Of a DNA stretch of 13,139 bases, positions 7,174 through 13,139 are shown piece after piece (position 1 is the first letter of the stretch; each line of letters opens with the position of its first letter). The stretch is from an uncultured Atopobiaceae bacterium (GTDB taxonomy: Bacteria; Actinomycetota; Coriobacteriia; Coriobacteriales; Atopobiaceae), in contig CAMYZR010000014.1 of NCBI GenBank assembly GCA_947303905.1, forward strand, positions 1 to 13,139, in the 5' to 3' direction. The notes under the pieces are model-generated. The model worked only from the letters and a program-made list of their open reading frames with translations. It did no database searches and was not told the DNA's origin. A program made the translations under genes and the position numbers.

Positions 7174-7342
7174 GCGCAAGCAGTGGTCACACATTGTCAT
7201 CGAGCAACCGCATGAGGTCGTATTTGGTCGCGTTTGAGCTGCCCGTGAGTGGTTGCGCCTTAACTCTGCGCTACTATTTCCATGTCTGTGGATAAACTGC
7301 AGAGGCAGGCAGCAGCCAAGTGGCCTAACGAAAGGACGCACC
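7174..7342 (+). promoter_or_regulatory. Intergenic region before ldhA with ribosome site
   Basis: The region holds the presumed ldhA promoter, but no convincing -35/-10 pair is visible; TACTAT at 7273-7278 is a possible -10 with no well-spaced -35. AAAGGA at 7331-7336, six bases before the ATG at 7343, fixes the start. An 8-bp perfect inverted repeat, AGGCGCAA (7172-7179, over the regulator stop) and TTGCGCCT (7253-7260), encloses about 73 bases; GCAACC at 7204-7209 could compete for the same right arm. There is no T-run, so I do not call a terminator after the regulator. Confidence 0.35.
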
Positions 7343-8440
7343 ATGAAGATTCTGTTCTTTGGCACGAGGGACTATGACCGCGACTCCTTCACCAAGGTGA
7401 TGGGCGACTACCCCGAGATCCAGATCGAGTTCACCAAGACCAACCTAACCTGGCGTACCGCCGTTCTGGCCAAGGGCTATGACGCCGTCTGCGCATTCGT
7501 CAACGCCAACGTCAATGCCATGGCTCTCGAGATCCTCGCTGGCATGGGCGTCAAGCTCGTCCTCATGCGCTGCGCCGGCTTCGACGCCGTCAACATCGCC
7601 ATGGCCAAGGACCTCGGCATCCGCGTCTGCAACGTGCCCGCGTACAGCCCCGAGGCCATCGCCGAGCACGCCATGGCCATCGGCCAGGCTGCCAACCGCC
7701 GCATCGTCAAGGGCTACAACCGCGTACGCGAGAACAACTACGACCTCAACAACCTCGTCGGCGTCACCCTCAAGGGCAGGACTGCCGGCATCATCGGCAC
7801 CGGCCGCATCGGTGCCGCCCTCTGCCGCATCTGCAAGGGCTATGGCATGCACGTCATCGGCGCGGACCTCGGTCCCGTCAAGGCTCTCGTCGACGAGGGC
7901 GTCGTGGACGAGTACGTCCCCGTCTACGACAAGGCCGGCAACATGGTCTACGACGAGAAGGGCAACTGCCTGATCGAGGGCGTCGGCTTTGGTGACCGCG
8001 TCGTGAGCTACGTGCCGCTGTACAACCAGGCTGACTTCATCTCCCTGCATGCCTTCCTCAACTCCGAGAGCTATCACATGATCGACGATGCTGCCATCGC
8101 CGAGATGAAGGACGGCGTCATCTTCGTCAACACCGGTCGTGGCGGCCTGGCCGACACCGAGGCCATCATCCGCGGCATCGTGTCCGGCAAGATCGGCGCT
8201 GCCGGCCTCGACGTCTACGAGGAGGAGAACGCCAACGTCTACCAGAACCGCTCTGGCGAGGTCTACGAGTCCATCACCGCACGCCTGACCTCCTTCCCCA
8301 ACGTGGTCGTCACCAGCCACCAGGCCTTCTTCACCGAGGAGGCTCTGGCCGAGATCGCCAACGTCACCCTCACCAACGCTCGCGCCTACGCCAACCAGGC
8401 TCCCGACAGCGATTACGTCTTCCGCAGCATCGTTTGCTAG
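7343..8440 (+). CDS. ldhA: D-lactate dehydrogenase / D-2-hydroxyacid dehydrogenase
   Basis: A 365-residue D-isomer-specific 2-hydroxyacid dehydrogenase that reduces pyruvate to D-lactate with NADH. The Rossmann motif is GIIGTGRIG (149-157). The catalytic triad is Arg266 (NTGRGG), Glu295 (DVYEEE) and His326 (SHQAFF). Arg76 (LMRCAGFD) and Tyr101 (PAYSPEAIAEHA) match substrate residues typical of D-lactate dehydrogenases rather than phosphoglycerate dehydrogenases. The protein is about 30 residues longer than usual: after the second strand of the NAD domain (VIGADLG), residues about 191-222 carry an insertion rich in Tyr, Asp and Gly (YVPVYDKAGNMVYDEKGN). An in-frame extension to 7253 exists, but the AAAAGGA-type ribosome site and the MKILFFGTRD start favour 7343. 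It is followed by a terminator, so it is probably monocistronic. Its job is likely NAD+ regeneration during fermentation. Confidence 0.9.
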   Translation: MKILFFGTRDYDRDSFTKVMGDYPEIQIEFTKTNLTWRTAVLAKGYDAVCAFVNANVNAMALEILAGMGVKLVLMRCAGFDAVNIAMAKDLGIRVCNVPAYSPEAIAEHAMAIGQAANRRIVKGYNRVRENNYDLNNLVGVTLKGRTAGIIGTGRIGAALCRICKGYGMHVIGADLGPVKALVDEGVVDEYVPVYDKAGNMVYDEKGNCLIEGVGFGDRVVSYVPLYNQADFISLHAFLNSESYHMIDDAAIAEMKDGVIFVNTGRGGLADTEAIIRGIVSGKIGAAGLDVYEEENANVYQNRSGEVYESITARLTSFPNVVVTSHQAFFTEEALAEIANVTLTNARAYANQAPDSDYVFRSIVC

Positions 8441-8480
8441 CAGCTAGCGCCTAGTTTGGCCTAGCGTCCAGCGACGCATC

Positions 8481-8541
8481 GGCACCCTCACGCGGCTTTG
8501 TGTAGCTATTTCGCTCCCAAAGTCGGTGGGGGTGCTGTTTT
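8481..8541 (+). terminator. Rho-independent terminator of ldhA
   Basis: GGCACCCTCAC (8481-8491) pairs with GTGGGGGTGCT (8526-8536) over 11 positions, two of them G-U. The stem continues inward, after a small internal loop, as GGCTTTG with CAAAGTC, leaving a loop of about 17 bases. GTTTTA follows the stem (8537-8542). It separates ldhA from pyk. Confidence 0.8.
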
Positions 8542-8624
8542 ATCGGCAGAGGTTACCATTGATGCTACAGGCATAGTAAGCACGCAACAGGTCCCTCCGA
8601 CCTCGCGACAAACATAGGAGCATC
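8542..8624 (+). promoter_or_regulatory. pyk upstream region and ribosome site
   Basis: This 83-base gap should contain the pyk promoter because a terminator precedes it. CATAGT at 8572-8577 is a possible -10, but no matching -35 stands out. AGGAG at 8613-8617 is a good ribosome site for the ATG at 8625. Confidence 0.35.
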
Positions 8625-10073
8625 ATGGCACTACACCATAAGAAGAGGACCAAGATCATCTGCACCATGGGGCCAGCAACCGAGGACGACGAGGTACTGC
8701 GCCAGCTCATCCTCCACGGCATGAACGTCGCACGCTTCAACTTCTCCCACGGCAGCCACGAGTATCACAGGCGAAACATCGAGCATGTACGACGCATCTC
8801 GGAGGAGCTGGCCATTCCCGTGGCCATCCTGCTCGACACCAAGGGTCCCGAGATCCGCACGGGCGAGCTGTTCAATCATCGTCCCGTCGCCCTCAAGCGC
8901 GGAGCGACCGTCGTGGTCACCACCCGCACGGTCATCGGTTCTGCCGAGTGCTTCTCCATCGACTACGACAACCTCCCCAACGAGGTGCAGCAGGGCTCGA
9001 CCATCCTGGTGGACGACGGCCTCATCGAGCTGAGCGTCGACCACGTCGACGGCACCGACATGTACTGCATCGTCGAGAACGGCGGGGAGCTCAAGGAGCA
9101 CAAGGGCGTGAACGTCCCCAACGTCGAGGTCGGCCTGCCCTCCGTCACCGAGCGCGACCGCGCCGACATCATGTTCGGCTGCGAGCTGGGCGTGGACGCC
9201 ATCGCGGCGTCGTTCATCCGCAGTGGTGCGGCCGTGGACGAGATTCGAAAGATCTGCACGTCGATGGGCATGCGCAACATATCCATCCTGTCCAAGATCG
9301 AGAGCGCCACAGCGGTCAAGAACTTCGACGAGATTCTCGAGCACTCCGACGGCATCATGGTGGCCCGTGGCGACCTGGGCGTCGAGATGCCTCCCGAGCA
9401 GGTCCCCCACATCCAGAAGACCATCATCTCCAAGTGCGGAAACGCCTACAAACCCGTTATCGTCGCAACGCAGATGCTTGACTCCATGACCCACAACCCG
9501 CGCCCCACGCGCGCCGAGGTGGGAGACGTTGCCAACGCCGTCTACGACGGTGCTGACTGCGTGATGCTCTCGGGCGAGACGGCCGCCGGCGCCTACCCCA
9601 TCGAGGCGGTCAAGACGATGTCGGCCATCTGCAAGGAGACCGAGCGCTTCCTCGAGGAGCGCCAAGTCTATCACGACCGCGGTGGCGTGCGCAACGTCCA
9701 CCGCGCCATCGGTGTTGCTGCCGTGGAGATTGCCGACCGCGTGGGCGCCAAGTGCATCATCTGCCCCACCCACTCCGGACGCACGGCACGCCTGATCTCC
9801 AACTTCAGGCCCGACCTGCCCATCTACGCCATGTCTCCCTCCAAGCAGGCCATTCGCAAGACCTGCTTCCTCTGGGGAGTCTTCGCGTACAAGACCGTCG
9901 AGCAGGGCTCGCTCTCCTCGACGCTCAACGAGTCGCTGCAGTGCGCCAAGGACGAGCATCTGGTCAATATCGGTGACGTGGTGGTCATCACCTCTGGCGA
10001 CCCGCAGACCTCCCCGCAGCAGGGCGATTACGTCACCTCGACCAACATGGTGATGGTCGCTCAGGTGCAGTAG
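8625..10073 (+). CDS. pyk: Pyruvate kinase
   Basis: A 482-residue pyruvate kinase converting phosphoenolpyruvate and ADP to pyruvate and ATP in the cytosol. The barrel begins with TKIICTMGPAT (9-19). Arg37, Asn39 and Ser41 lie in ARFNFSHGSH, Asp71 in LLDTKGPEIRTG, and a B-domain of about 75-170 follows. The catalytic Lys224 is in ILSKIES, with Glu226 and Asp250 (VARGDLGVE) as metal ligands. ATQMLDSM (281-288) and TRAEVGDVANAVYDGAD (295-311) are intact. The C-terminal allosteric domain occupies about 355-482 and there is no extra PEP-utiliser domain. Length is normal. The start is supported by AGGAG eight bases upstream. A terminator lies just downstream, so it is transcribed alone or from its own promoter. 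It lies next to D-LDH, giving the final two steps from PEP to D-lactate. Confidence 0.97.
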   Translation: MALHHKKRTKIICTMGPATEDDEVLRQLILHGMNVARFNFSHGSHEYHRRNIEHVRRISEELAIPVAILLDTKGPEIRTGELFNHRPVALKRGATVVVTTRTVIGSAECFSIDYDNLPNEVQQGSTILVDDGLIELSVDHVDGTDMYCIVENGGELKEHKGVNVPNVEVGLPSVTERDRADIMFGCELGVDAIAASFIRSGAAVDEIRKICTSMGMRNISILSKIESATAVKNFDEILEHSDGIMVARGDLGVEMPPEQVPHIQKTIISKCGNAYKPVIVATQMLDSMTHNPRPTRAEVGDVANAVYDGADCVMLSGETAAGAYPIEAVKTMSAICKETERFLEERQVYHDRGGVRNVHRAIGVAAVEIADRVGAKCIICPTHSGRTARLISNFRPDLPIYAMSPSKQAIRKTCFLWGVFAYKTVEQGSLSSTLNESLQCAKDEHLVNIGDVVVITSGDPQTSPQQGDYVTSTNMVMVAQVQ

Positions 10074-10093
10074 CCAAAGCGAATCGCTAGTAA

Positions 10094-10141
10094 AAGGGGT
10101 GGCCCCCAACATCTCACCTGAGACGTTGGGGGCCACCCCTT
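10094..10141. terminator. Bidirectional terminator between convergent pyk and DUF2207 gene
   Basis: AAGGGGTGGCCCCCAAC (10094-10110) and its exact complement GTTGGGGGCCACCCCTT (10125-10141) form a perfect 17-bp stem, extended by TCTC/GAGA inside the loop after one mismatch. On the minus strand the stem is followed by TTTTACTAG, giving a good terminator for the DUF2207 gene; on the plus strand the tail is TTGTCTTG, weaker but adequate for pyk. Confidence 0.88.
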
Positions 10142-10157
10142 GTCTTGCCATAATGCG

Positions 10158-12146
10158 TCAGTAGGCGCCACCACCGCCTCCGCCGCCGCCTCCGCCTCCG
10201 CCGCCAGAGGCACCGCCGCCACTGCCCGAGGCACTTGCGGCACTTGAGAAGCCGCTGCTGAAGGCACTTGCGGGAGAGTAGTCGCTCGTCCCCGCGTTGC
10301 ACCACATGACAGTCGAGGCGAGGTGGCTGTCATCGACGACCTGAGGCGCGGCAATCTTGAGCTGCTCGATCACCTTGTCAGACACACCGAGCATGACGGC
10401 CATGACCAGGAGACGATCCCAAAGCACCACATCGGTGGGCACGGCCTCCTCCAGACGCGTGAAGTCCTTGAGCCACCGCTTGAGGGCATCCAGCTTGGCT
10501 TTTATCTCGATGCCCTCGTCCGACAAGTCACGCTGGCTGGCAGCCGAGACGATCAGTGCCACAAAGCCAGCGGCGAGCACGCCGACACGCGCCAAGACCG
10601 CGCCCCACTGCCCCGTCATCTCCAGCGCGGCGTCAGAGATGATGAAGACGTCGACCAAGGCGAGCACCACCATGATGAGGTCGACGATGAGCAGGATGAT
10701 GCAAGGCAGCGGGAAGCTGTCCGTATCGTCCGTGTCCAAGCCACGATTCTCGAGGGCCTCGGAGACGCACTCCTTCCAGGAGTCCAGGTGACTCTCGTAG
10801 ATCTCCTCGTCCTTTGTGGCAACCCGCTTGAAGTCGGACATGCGCACCGCACCCTCGGGGCGCTCGTTGAGGTCATCCAGCGTGCACGCGCGCTCGCCCA
10901 CGTAATCGAAGACGAACTCCATGGTCGCGCGGTCTATGGGATCCGTGACCTTCTGGGCACGATCGTCGACGCGCCTGAGCAGCCAGTCTTCCTCCTCCTT
11001 GGGCTTGCGTCCCAAGCGCTTCTTGAGGGTCGTCGTCTTCTCGAGCGTGAGGGCGCCCATGTCGCTCAGGCGCATGAGCGTCGCCGTAAAGTCCGGACCC
11101 GAGCCCGCCTGTCCGGTATACAGCAAATGAAGGATCGCCGGATGGTCGTCGGAGGGCACGTCGCGGAAGTACTTGTCGTCGAATGCTGCCTTGTGGGTAC
11201 GGCGATACCTGATGTGCATGAAGGCCGCGGCCACCGCCGACAACGCTCCCATGATGGTATAGACCCACTTCTTGATGGTGGCAAACTTCCCCACGCGCTC
11301 GAAGCGGGCGTTGGCCTCCTCGGCCCAACCAGCCTCCTCCGTGAGGATGGTGTCGAGCCGCGTCTCGGAGCGTTGCTTTGCCTCGCTCAGCCAGTCAGCG
11401 GGAAACGCCACCCTGACCTCGGCAAACTCATCGCTGCGCACCTTGCCCAGCGCCACGCTGACGGTACCGGGGTCACCCTGGGCCATGTCATCCCAAGCTG
11501 GAACCGTCCCGGACGGGACCTCAATCTTGCCGTTGAGCGAGCGGTTGTGCAGCCACCCACGGATGTTCTCGCCCGCCGTCAGCTTCGTGCCCTCAGGAGC
11601 ACCCGCAAAGAAGAGGTTGCATTCGACGTCAAGGGAGTCCTGATCCCAGTTGTCACCGACAAACTTCCAGTACAGCTCGCCGGTGTCGCCCCAGCGCGCG
11701 ACGACCCCATCGATGGTGTACGTGACATAGAAGACCGCACGCTCGTCGGTCTTGTCAAAGTGCACGTCGACACGATCGTAGGAGCTCTTCTCCTTGAGCG
11801 TCCAAGTCCCCTCATCGTCGCCAGACGAGGCATAGGTGTAGGGAATGAGACGCCCCTCGTCGTCGACCTCACCCGCCTCGATCACTTCGACGGACACCTC
11901 GCCCAGCTCGCAGTCCCTGGTGCTGAGCTCCCAGTAGAAGCCGTGGAAGTTGCCATCGAAGTCAACGAGACGCTGCTCGGTGACATTGAGCGTGCCGGCT
12001 TGGTCGACGGTCGCCCAAATGCCAGTGGCATCGAGCGAGTACTCGTCGTCGGCAAACGCCTGCGTGGGCAGCGCCAGCATGAGCGCGCACACGAGCGCCA
12101 TGAGCATGCAGACTCGAGAGAGGCGGACGCGGAGACTGACGACCAT
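10158..12146 (-). CDS. DUF2207 membrane protein with signal peptide and poly-Gly tail
   Basis: A DUF2207 (YciQ-like) predicted membrane protein of 662 residues from the ATG at 12146; an ATG at 12158 would add four. I prefer 12146 because GGAG at 12153-12156 lies six bases before it. Counting from the longer form, a signal peptide (RVCMLMALVCALMLALPTQA, cleavage near FADD) is followed by an exported N-terminal domain of about 40-290, a span at about 297-315, a cytoplasmic charged region, and two spans near 485-510 and 518-540. The conserved C-terminal block (RWLKDFTRLEEAVP and DRLLVMAVMLGV) and the Ser/Gly tail with a run of 13 glycines are family hallmarks. Function of the family is not established; an envelope role is likely. 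Convergent with pyk and next to surface-protein genes. Confidence 0.88.
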   Translation of the reverse strand: MVVSLRVRLSRVCMLMALVCALMLALPTQAFADDEYSLDATGIWATVDQAGTLNVTEQRLVDFDGNFHGFYWELSTRDCELGEVSVEVIEAGEVDDEGRLIPYTYASSGDDEGTWTLKEKSSYDRVDVHFDKTDERAVFYVTYTIDGVVARWGDTGELYWKFVGDNWDQDSLDVECNLFFAGAPEGTKLTAGENIRGWLHNRSLNGKIEVPSGTVPAWDDMAQGDPGTVSVALGKVRSDEFAEVRVAFPADWLSEAKQRSETRLDTILTEEAGWAEEANARFERVGKFATIKKWVYTIMGALSAVAAAFMHIRYRRTHKAAFDDKYFRDVPSDDHPAILHLLYTGQAGSGPDFTATLMRLSDMGALTLEKTTTLKKRLGRKPKEEEDWLLRRVDDRAQKVTDPIDRATMEFVFDYVGERACTLDDLNERPEGAVRMSDFKRVATKDEEIYESHLDSWKECVSEALENRGLDTDDTDSFPLPCIILLIVDLIMVVLALVDVFIISDAALEMTGQWGAVLARVGVLAAGFVALIVSAASQRDLSDEGIEIKAKLDALKRWLKDFTRLEEAVPTDVVLWDRLLVMAVMLGVSDKVIEQLKIAAPQVVDDSHLASTVMWCNAGTSDYSPASAFSSGFSSAASASGSGGGASGGGGGGGGGGGGGAY
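10164..10213 (-). repeat. GC-rich triplet repeat encoding the poly-Gly tail
   Basis: The plus strand is a run of CCG/CCT/CCA triplets, encoding the terminal glycine stretch of the DUF2207 protein. Such triplet runs can change length by slippage without breaking frame, so tail length may vary between strains. Confidence 0.6.
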
Positions 12147-12185
12147 CACAAGCTCCATCCGTGAGAAATAATCAGGTCATATGCC

Positions 12186-12214
12186 ATTTTACGTGCGAGA
12201 CGCACGCGGGGTAA
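12186..12214 (-). promoter_or_regulatory. Candidate promoter for the DUF2207 gene
   Basis: On the minus strand TAAAAT (12186-12191, 5 of 6 to the -10 consensus) lies 17 bases from TTACCC (12209-12214, weak -35). It would start transcription about 33 bases before the ATG at 12146. It lies inside the non-repeat tail of the broken BspA-like gene, which would explain why that tail does not resemble the family. Confidence 0.35.
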
Positions 12215-12282
12215 CCCTCTTGTTCGTCCGTCCGTGCGAACGGGAGCGGGCGGAACCAAACGCCACCCCTCCCGCTGAACAT

Positions 12283-12438
12283 GTCGCCCATGTGTGTCAC
12301 GAACGAGGTGTCGAAACCGGAGACATCGAGGGACGCCAGATAATAGCAGTTATAGAACATGGAGTCCATGTCAGTCACACCGGAGGTGTCGAAGCCGGAG
12401 AGGCCGATGGACGTGAGCGAGGTACAGTCGTAGAACAT
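12283..12438 (-). repeat. Two tandem 78-bp BspA leucine-rich repeats
   Basis: Two consecutive 26-codon units begin MFYDC and MFYNC and share the pattern MFYxCxxLxSxxxSGFDTSxVTxM. This is the DUF285/BspA-type leucine-rich repeat found in surface adhesins of mucosal and oral bacteria. A third unit starts at MFSG but breaks off at once. Confidence 0.8.
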
Positions 12439-12754
12439 GTGGCTGAGGCTGCCCGTCGCGCCGGTCTTCCCGGCCACCGAGACGGACTCAATAGACTTCC
12501 CTTTTCATACCAGGGCCAGAAGTCATCCCTTCTGTCGTCGTTGCTCGCCAGCGTGCCGGGGCCTATGGTGAGCACGCGGCTGTCGCTTATCGACCACTCG
12601 CACGTGCCGTAGATGCCCGAGGCTATCTCGGCGAGGGTCGGTCGGGGCGTGACCACCGACACGACAATCGCCAGCAGCAGGGCAAGCGCCAATCGCACGC
12701 GGACGCCTTTAGCGCCTTGTCAGAATCCCATCCGCTTCCTCAGCTCCATGCCAA

Positions 12755-12762
12755 CCCCCCCC
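12755..12762 (-). repeat. G8 homopolymer just upstream of the surface-gene start
   Basis: Eight consecutive C on the plus strand (G on the transcript strand) lie six bases before the ATG at 12749, in the ribosome-binding position. Homopolymers of this length change length readily during replication and could alter expression, as in known phase-variable surface genes. Whether it does so here is unknown. Confidence 0.5.
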
Positions 12763-12993
12763 TCTGGTGCGACCTTGCCAGCCCATGTCTTACCACATGA
12801 ACCCGGGTGCCAAAGGTCCGATTCGGAGACCGAAGCGGGAGCGACTGCCGATGCGGCGCCGCAGGTGCAGCTTCGGCCCATCCCAGCGGTCGCGGTGCCA
12901 GAGCCCGGTCGCCCGTCGACACCGCGTGGGAGGCCCCGCCCGCCTCAGGCGGGACGAGCAGGTCTTCCCCACGTCTCGGCATACAGTCAGGCT
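12763..12993. other. Intergenic stretch without a recognisable gene
   Basis: No open frame here has a family pattern or ribosome site on either strand. Visible structure is a 12-bp palindrome TGCGGCGCCGCA (12852-12863) and a hairpin CCCGCC-TCA-GGCGGG (12940-12954). The hairpin lies 40-55 bases downstream of the stop of the partial gene at the right edge and could end its transcript, but there is no T-run, so I do not call it a terminator. The promoter of the BspA-like gene should also lie here; no clear boxes are seen. Confidence 0.4.
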
Positions 12994-13139
12994 TTACTGA
13001 TTCAGATACGCATGCAACCTGTACATGAACGCCGCCATGTCCTGGCGGGCGACGGTGCGGGTCCCGCGGAACTCGTACGTGCCACCGACCTTCCAGCCCT
13101 TGGTGACACCCACGGAGGCGAGCCACTCGACCTCGTCCG
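12994..13139 (-). CDS. C-terminal end of a wall/S-layer-like repeat protein (partial)
   Basis: The last 47 codons of a gene that enters from the right edge, ending at TAA 12994-12996. Readable pattern: DEVEWLASVGVTKGWKVGG, then YEFRGTRTVARQDMAAFMYR and a short tail ending LNQ. The order 'WLAxxGVTxGW ... YxFRxxxxVxRxDMAAFMYRL' is an S-layer-homology-like repeat often found at the C-terminus of secreted proteins in Olsenella, Atopobium and relatives, where it is thought to attach proteins to the wall. The N-terminal portion and any enzymatic or adhesive domain lie outside the window. It sits upstream of the broken BspA-like gene on the same strand, so this end looks like a cell-surface locus. 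Confidence 0.75.
   Translation of the reverse strand, partial: DEVEWLASVGVTKGWKVGGTYEFRGTRTVARQDMAAFMYRLHAYLNQ

Larger units (their letters stand above)
12172..12749 (-). pseudogene. Frame-disrupted short BspA-like (DUF285) surface protein gene
   Basis: Three pieces in register suggest one decayed secreted protein. From a possible start at ATG 12749 (after a G-rich ribosome-like stretch), MELRKRMGF is stopped by an in-frame TGA at 12720-12722; reading could instead begin at GTG 12698. Then comes a signal peptide (LALALLLAIVVSVVTPRPTL) and the BspA-type N-terminal block GTCEWSISDSRVLTIGPG to DDFWPWYEKG. At the A4-G3 tract 12499-12505 the frame shifts; adding one A joins this to KSIESVSVAGKTGATGSLSH and two 26-residue BspA repeats (MFYDCTSL..., MFYNCYYL...; 12283-12438). 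After MFSG the sequence no longer resembles the repeats and ends at 12172. Full-length BspA proteins have many more repeats plus an anchor, so the 3' part is lost as well. A sequencing error could explain the single-base shift but not all three defects. Confidence 0.7.

Noticed and set aside
8631..10151. 506-codon minus-strand open frame opposite pyk
   Set aside because: Low-complexity His/Asp/Val/Gly-rich translation with no domain pattern; pyk on the plus strand has every catalytic motif. The frame also runs through the terminator hairpin.
10323..12164. 613-codon plus-strand open frame opposite the DUF2207 gene
   Set aside because: It is an antisense shadow created by high GC. Its translation is rich in His, Arg, Asp and Val, has no family motif and lacks a ribosome site, whereas the minus strand has a signal peptide, DUF2207 motifs and a terminator.
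12499..12505. Programmed -1 frameshift at the A4-G3 tract
   Set aside because: The zero-frame codons are GAA AAG, which do not form a canonical X XXY YYZ slippery heptamer, and no strong downstream stem was seen. Mutation or sequencing error is simpler.
12740..13126. 128-codon minus-strand open frame overlapping the right-edge gene
   Set aside because: Arg/His/Pro-rich and frame-shifted relative to the clear wall-repeat C-terminus at 12994-13139; no motif.
1..13139. CRISPR array, tRNA, rRNA, IS element, prophage or defence system
   Set aside because: No spaced direct repeats, cloverleaf, ribosomal segments, transposase/integrase motifs or known defence domains were seen on either strand.

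Overview
The window is high-GC bacterial DNA. It reads as an anaerobic, fermentative actinobacterium of the class Coriobacteriia (Olsenella/Atopobium-like). That placement is inferred from the high GC, a BspA-type leucine-rich-repeat surface gene, a Coriobacteria-style C-terminal wall/S-layer-like repeat at the right edge, a glycine-tailed DUF2207 protein and a fermentative D-lactate dehydrogenase. No 16S rRNA or other phylogenetic marker is present, so it stays an inference.

Left half (1-5131, minus strand): one catabolic operon, transcribed right to left. The order is a DUF1537 four-carbon acid-sugar kinase (3905-5131), an iron-containing alcohol dehydrogenase (2748-3914), a DapA-family Schiff-base lyase/aldolase (1849-2748), a PdxA2-type dehydrogenase (776-1849) and a multi-span permease that runs off the left edge (1-651). 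The first four genes overlap by 10, 1 and 1 bases, so they are translationally coupled. The permease follows a 124-base gap holding two potential hairpins. Kinase plus PdxA2 is the known route for D-threonate-like C4 sugar acids (phosphorylate, oxidise, decarboxylate to dihydroxyacetone phosphate). The extra pyruvate-type aldolase and alcohol dehydrogenase are not needed for that route and suggest a wider or different pathway.

Centre (5132-7173): an AT-rich divergent promoter region with several dyads and TTCAA/TTGAA repeats, then a plus-strand PrpR-type regulator. It keeps the PrpR sensor domain and the Fis-type helix-turn-helix, but its AAA+ module is degenerate: the Walker A Lys is Arg, the Walker B acidic residues are gone, and there is no GAFTGA loop. 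It probably controls the operon without sigma-54.

Right-centre (7343-10073, plus strand): D-lactate dehydrogenase with an unusual insertion in its NAD domain, a strong terminator, then pyruvate kinase. A functional link is plausible: triose phosphate and pyruvate from the operon feed pyruvate kinase and D-LDH, which dispose of carbon and regenerate NAD+.

Right end (10094-13139, minus strand): a perfect 17-bp terminator stem shared by convergent genes, a secreted/membrane DUF2207 protein, a frame-disrupted short BspA-like surface gene with a G8 tract at its start, 244 bases without a recognisable gene, and the last 47 residues of a protein ending in a wall/S-layer-like repeat. I found no rRNA, tRNA, CRISPR array, insertion sequence or phage feature.
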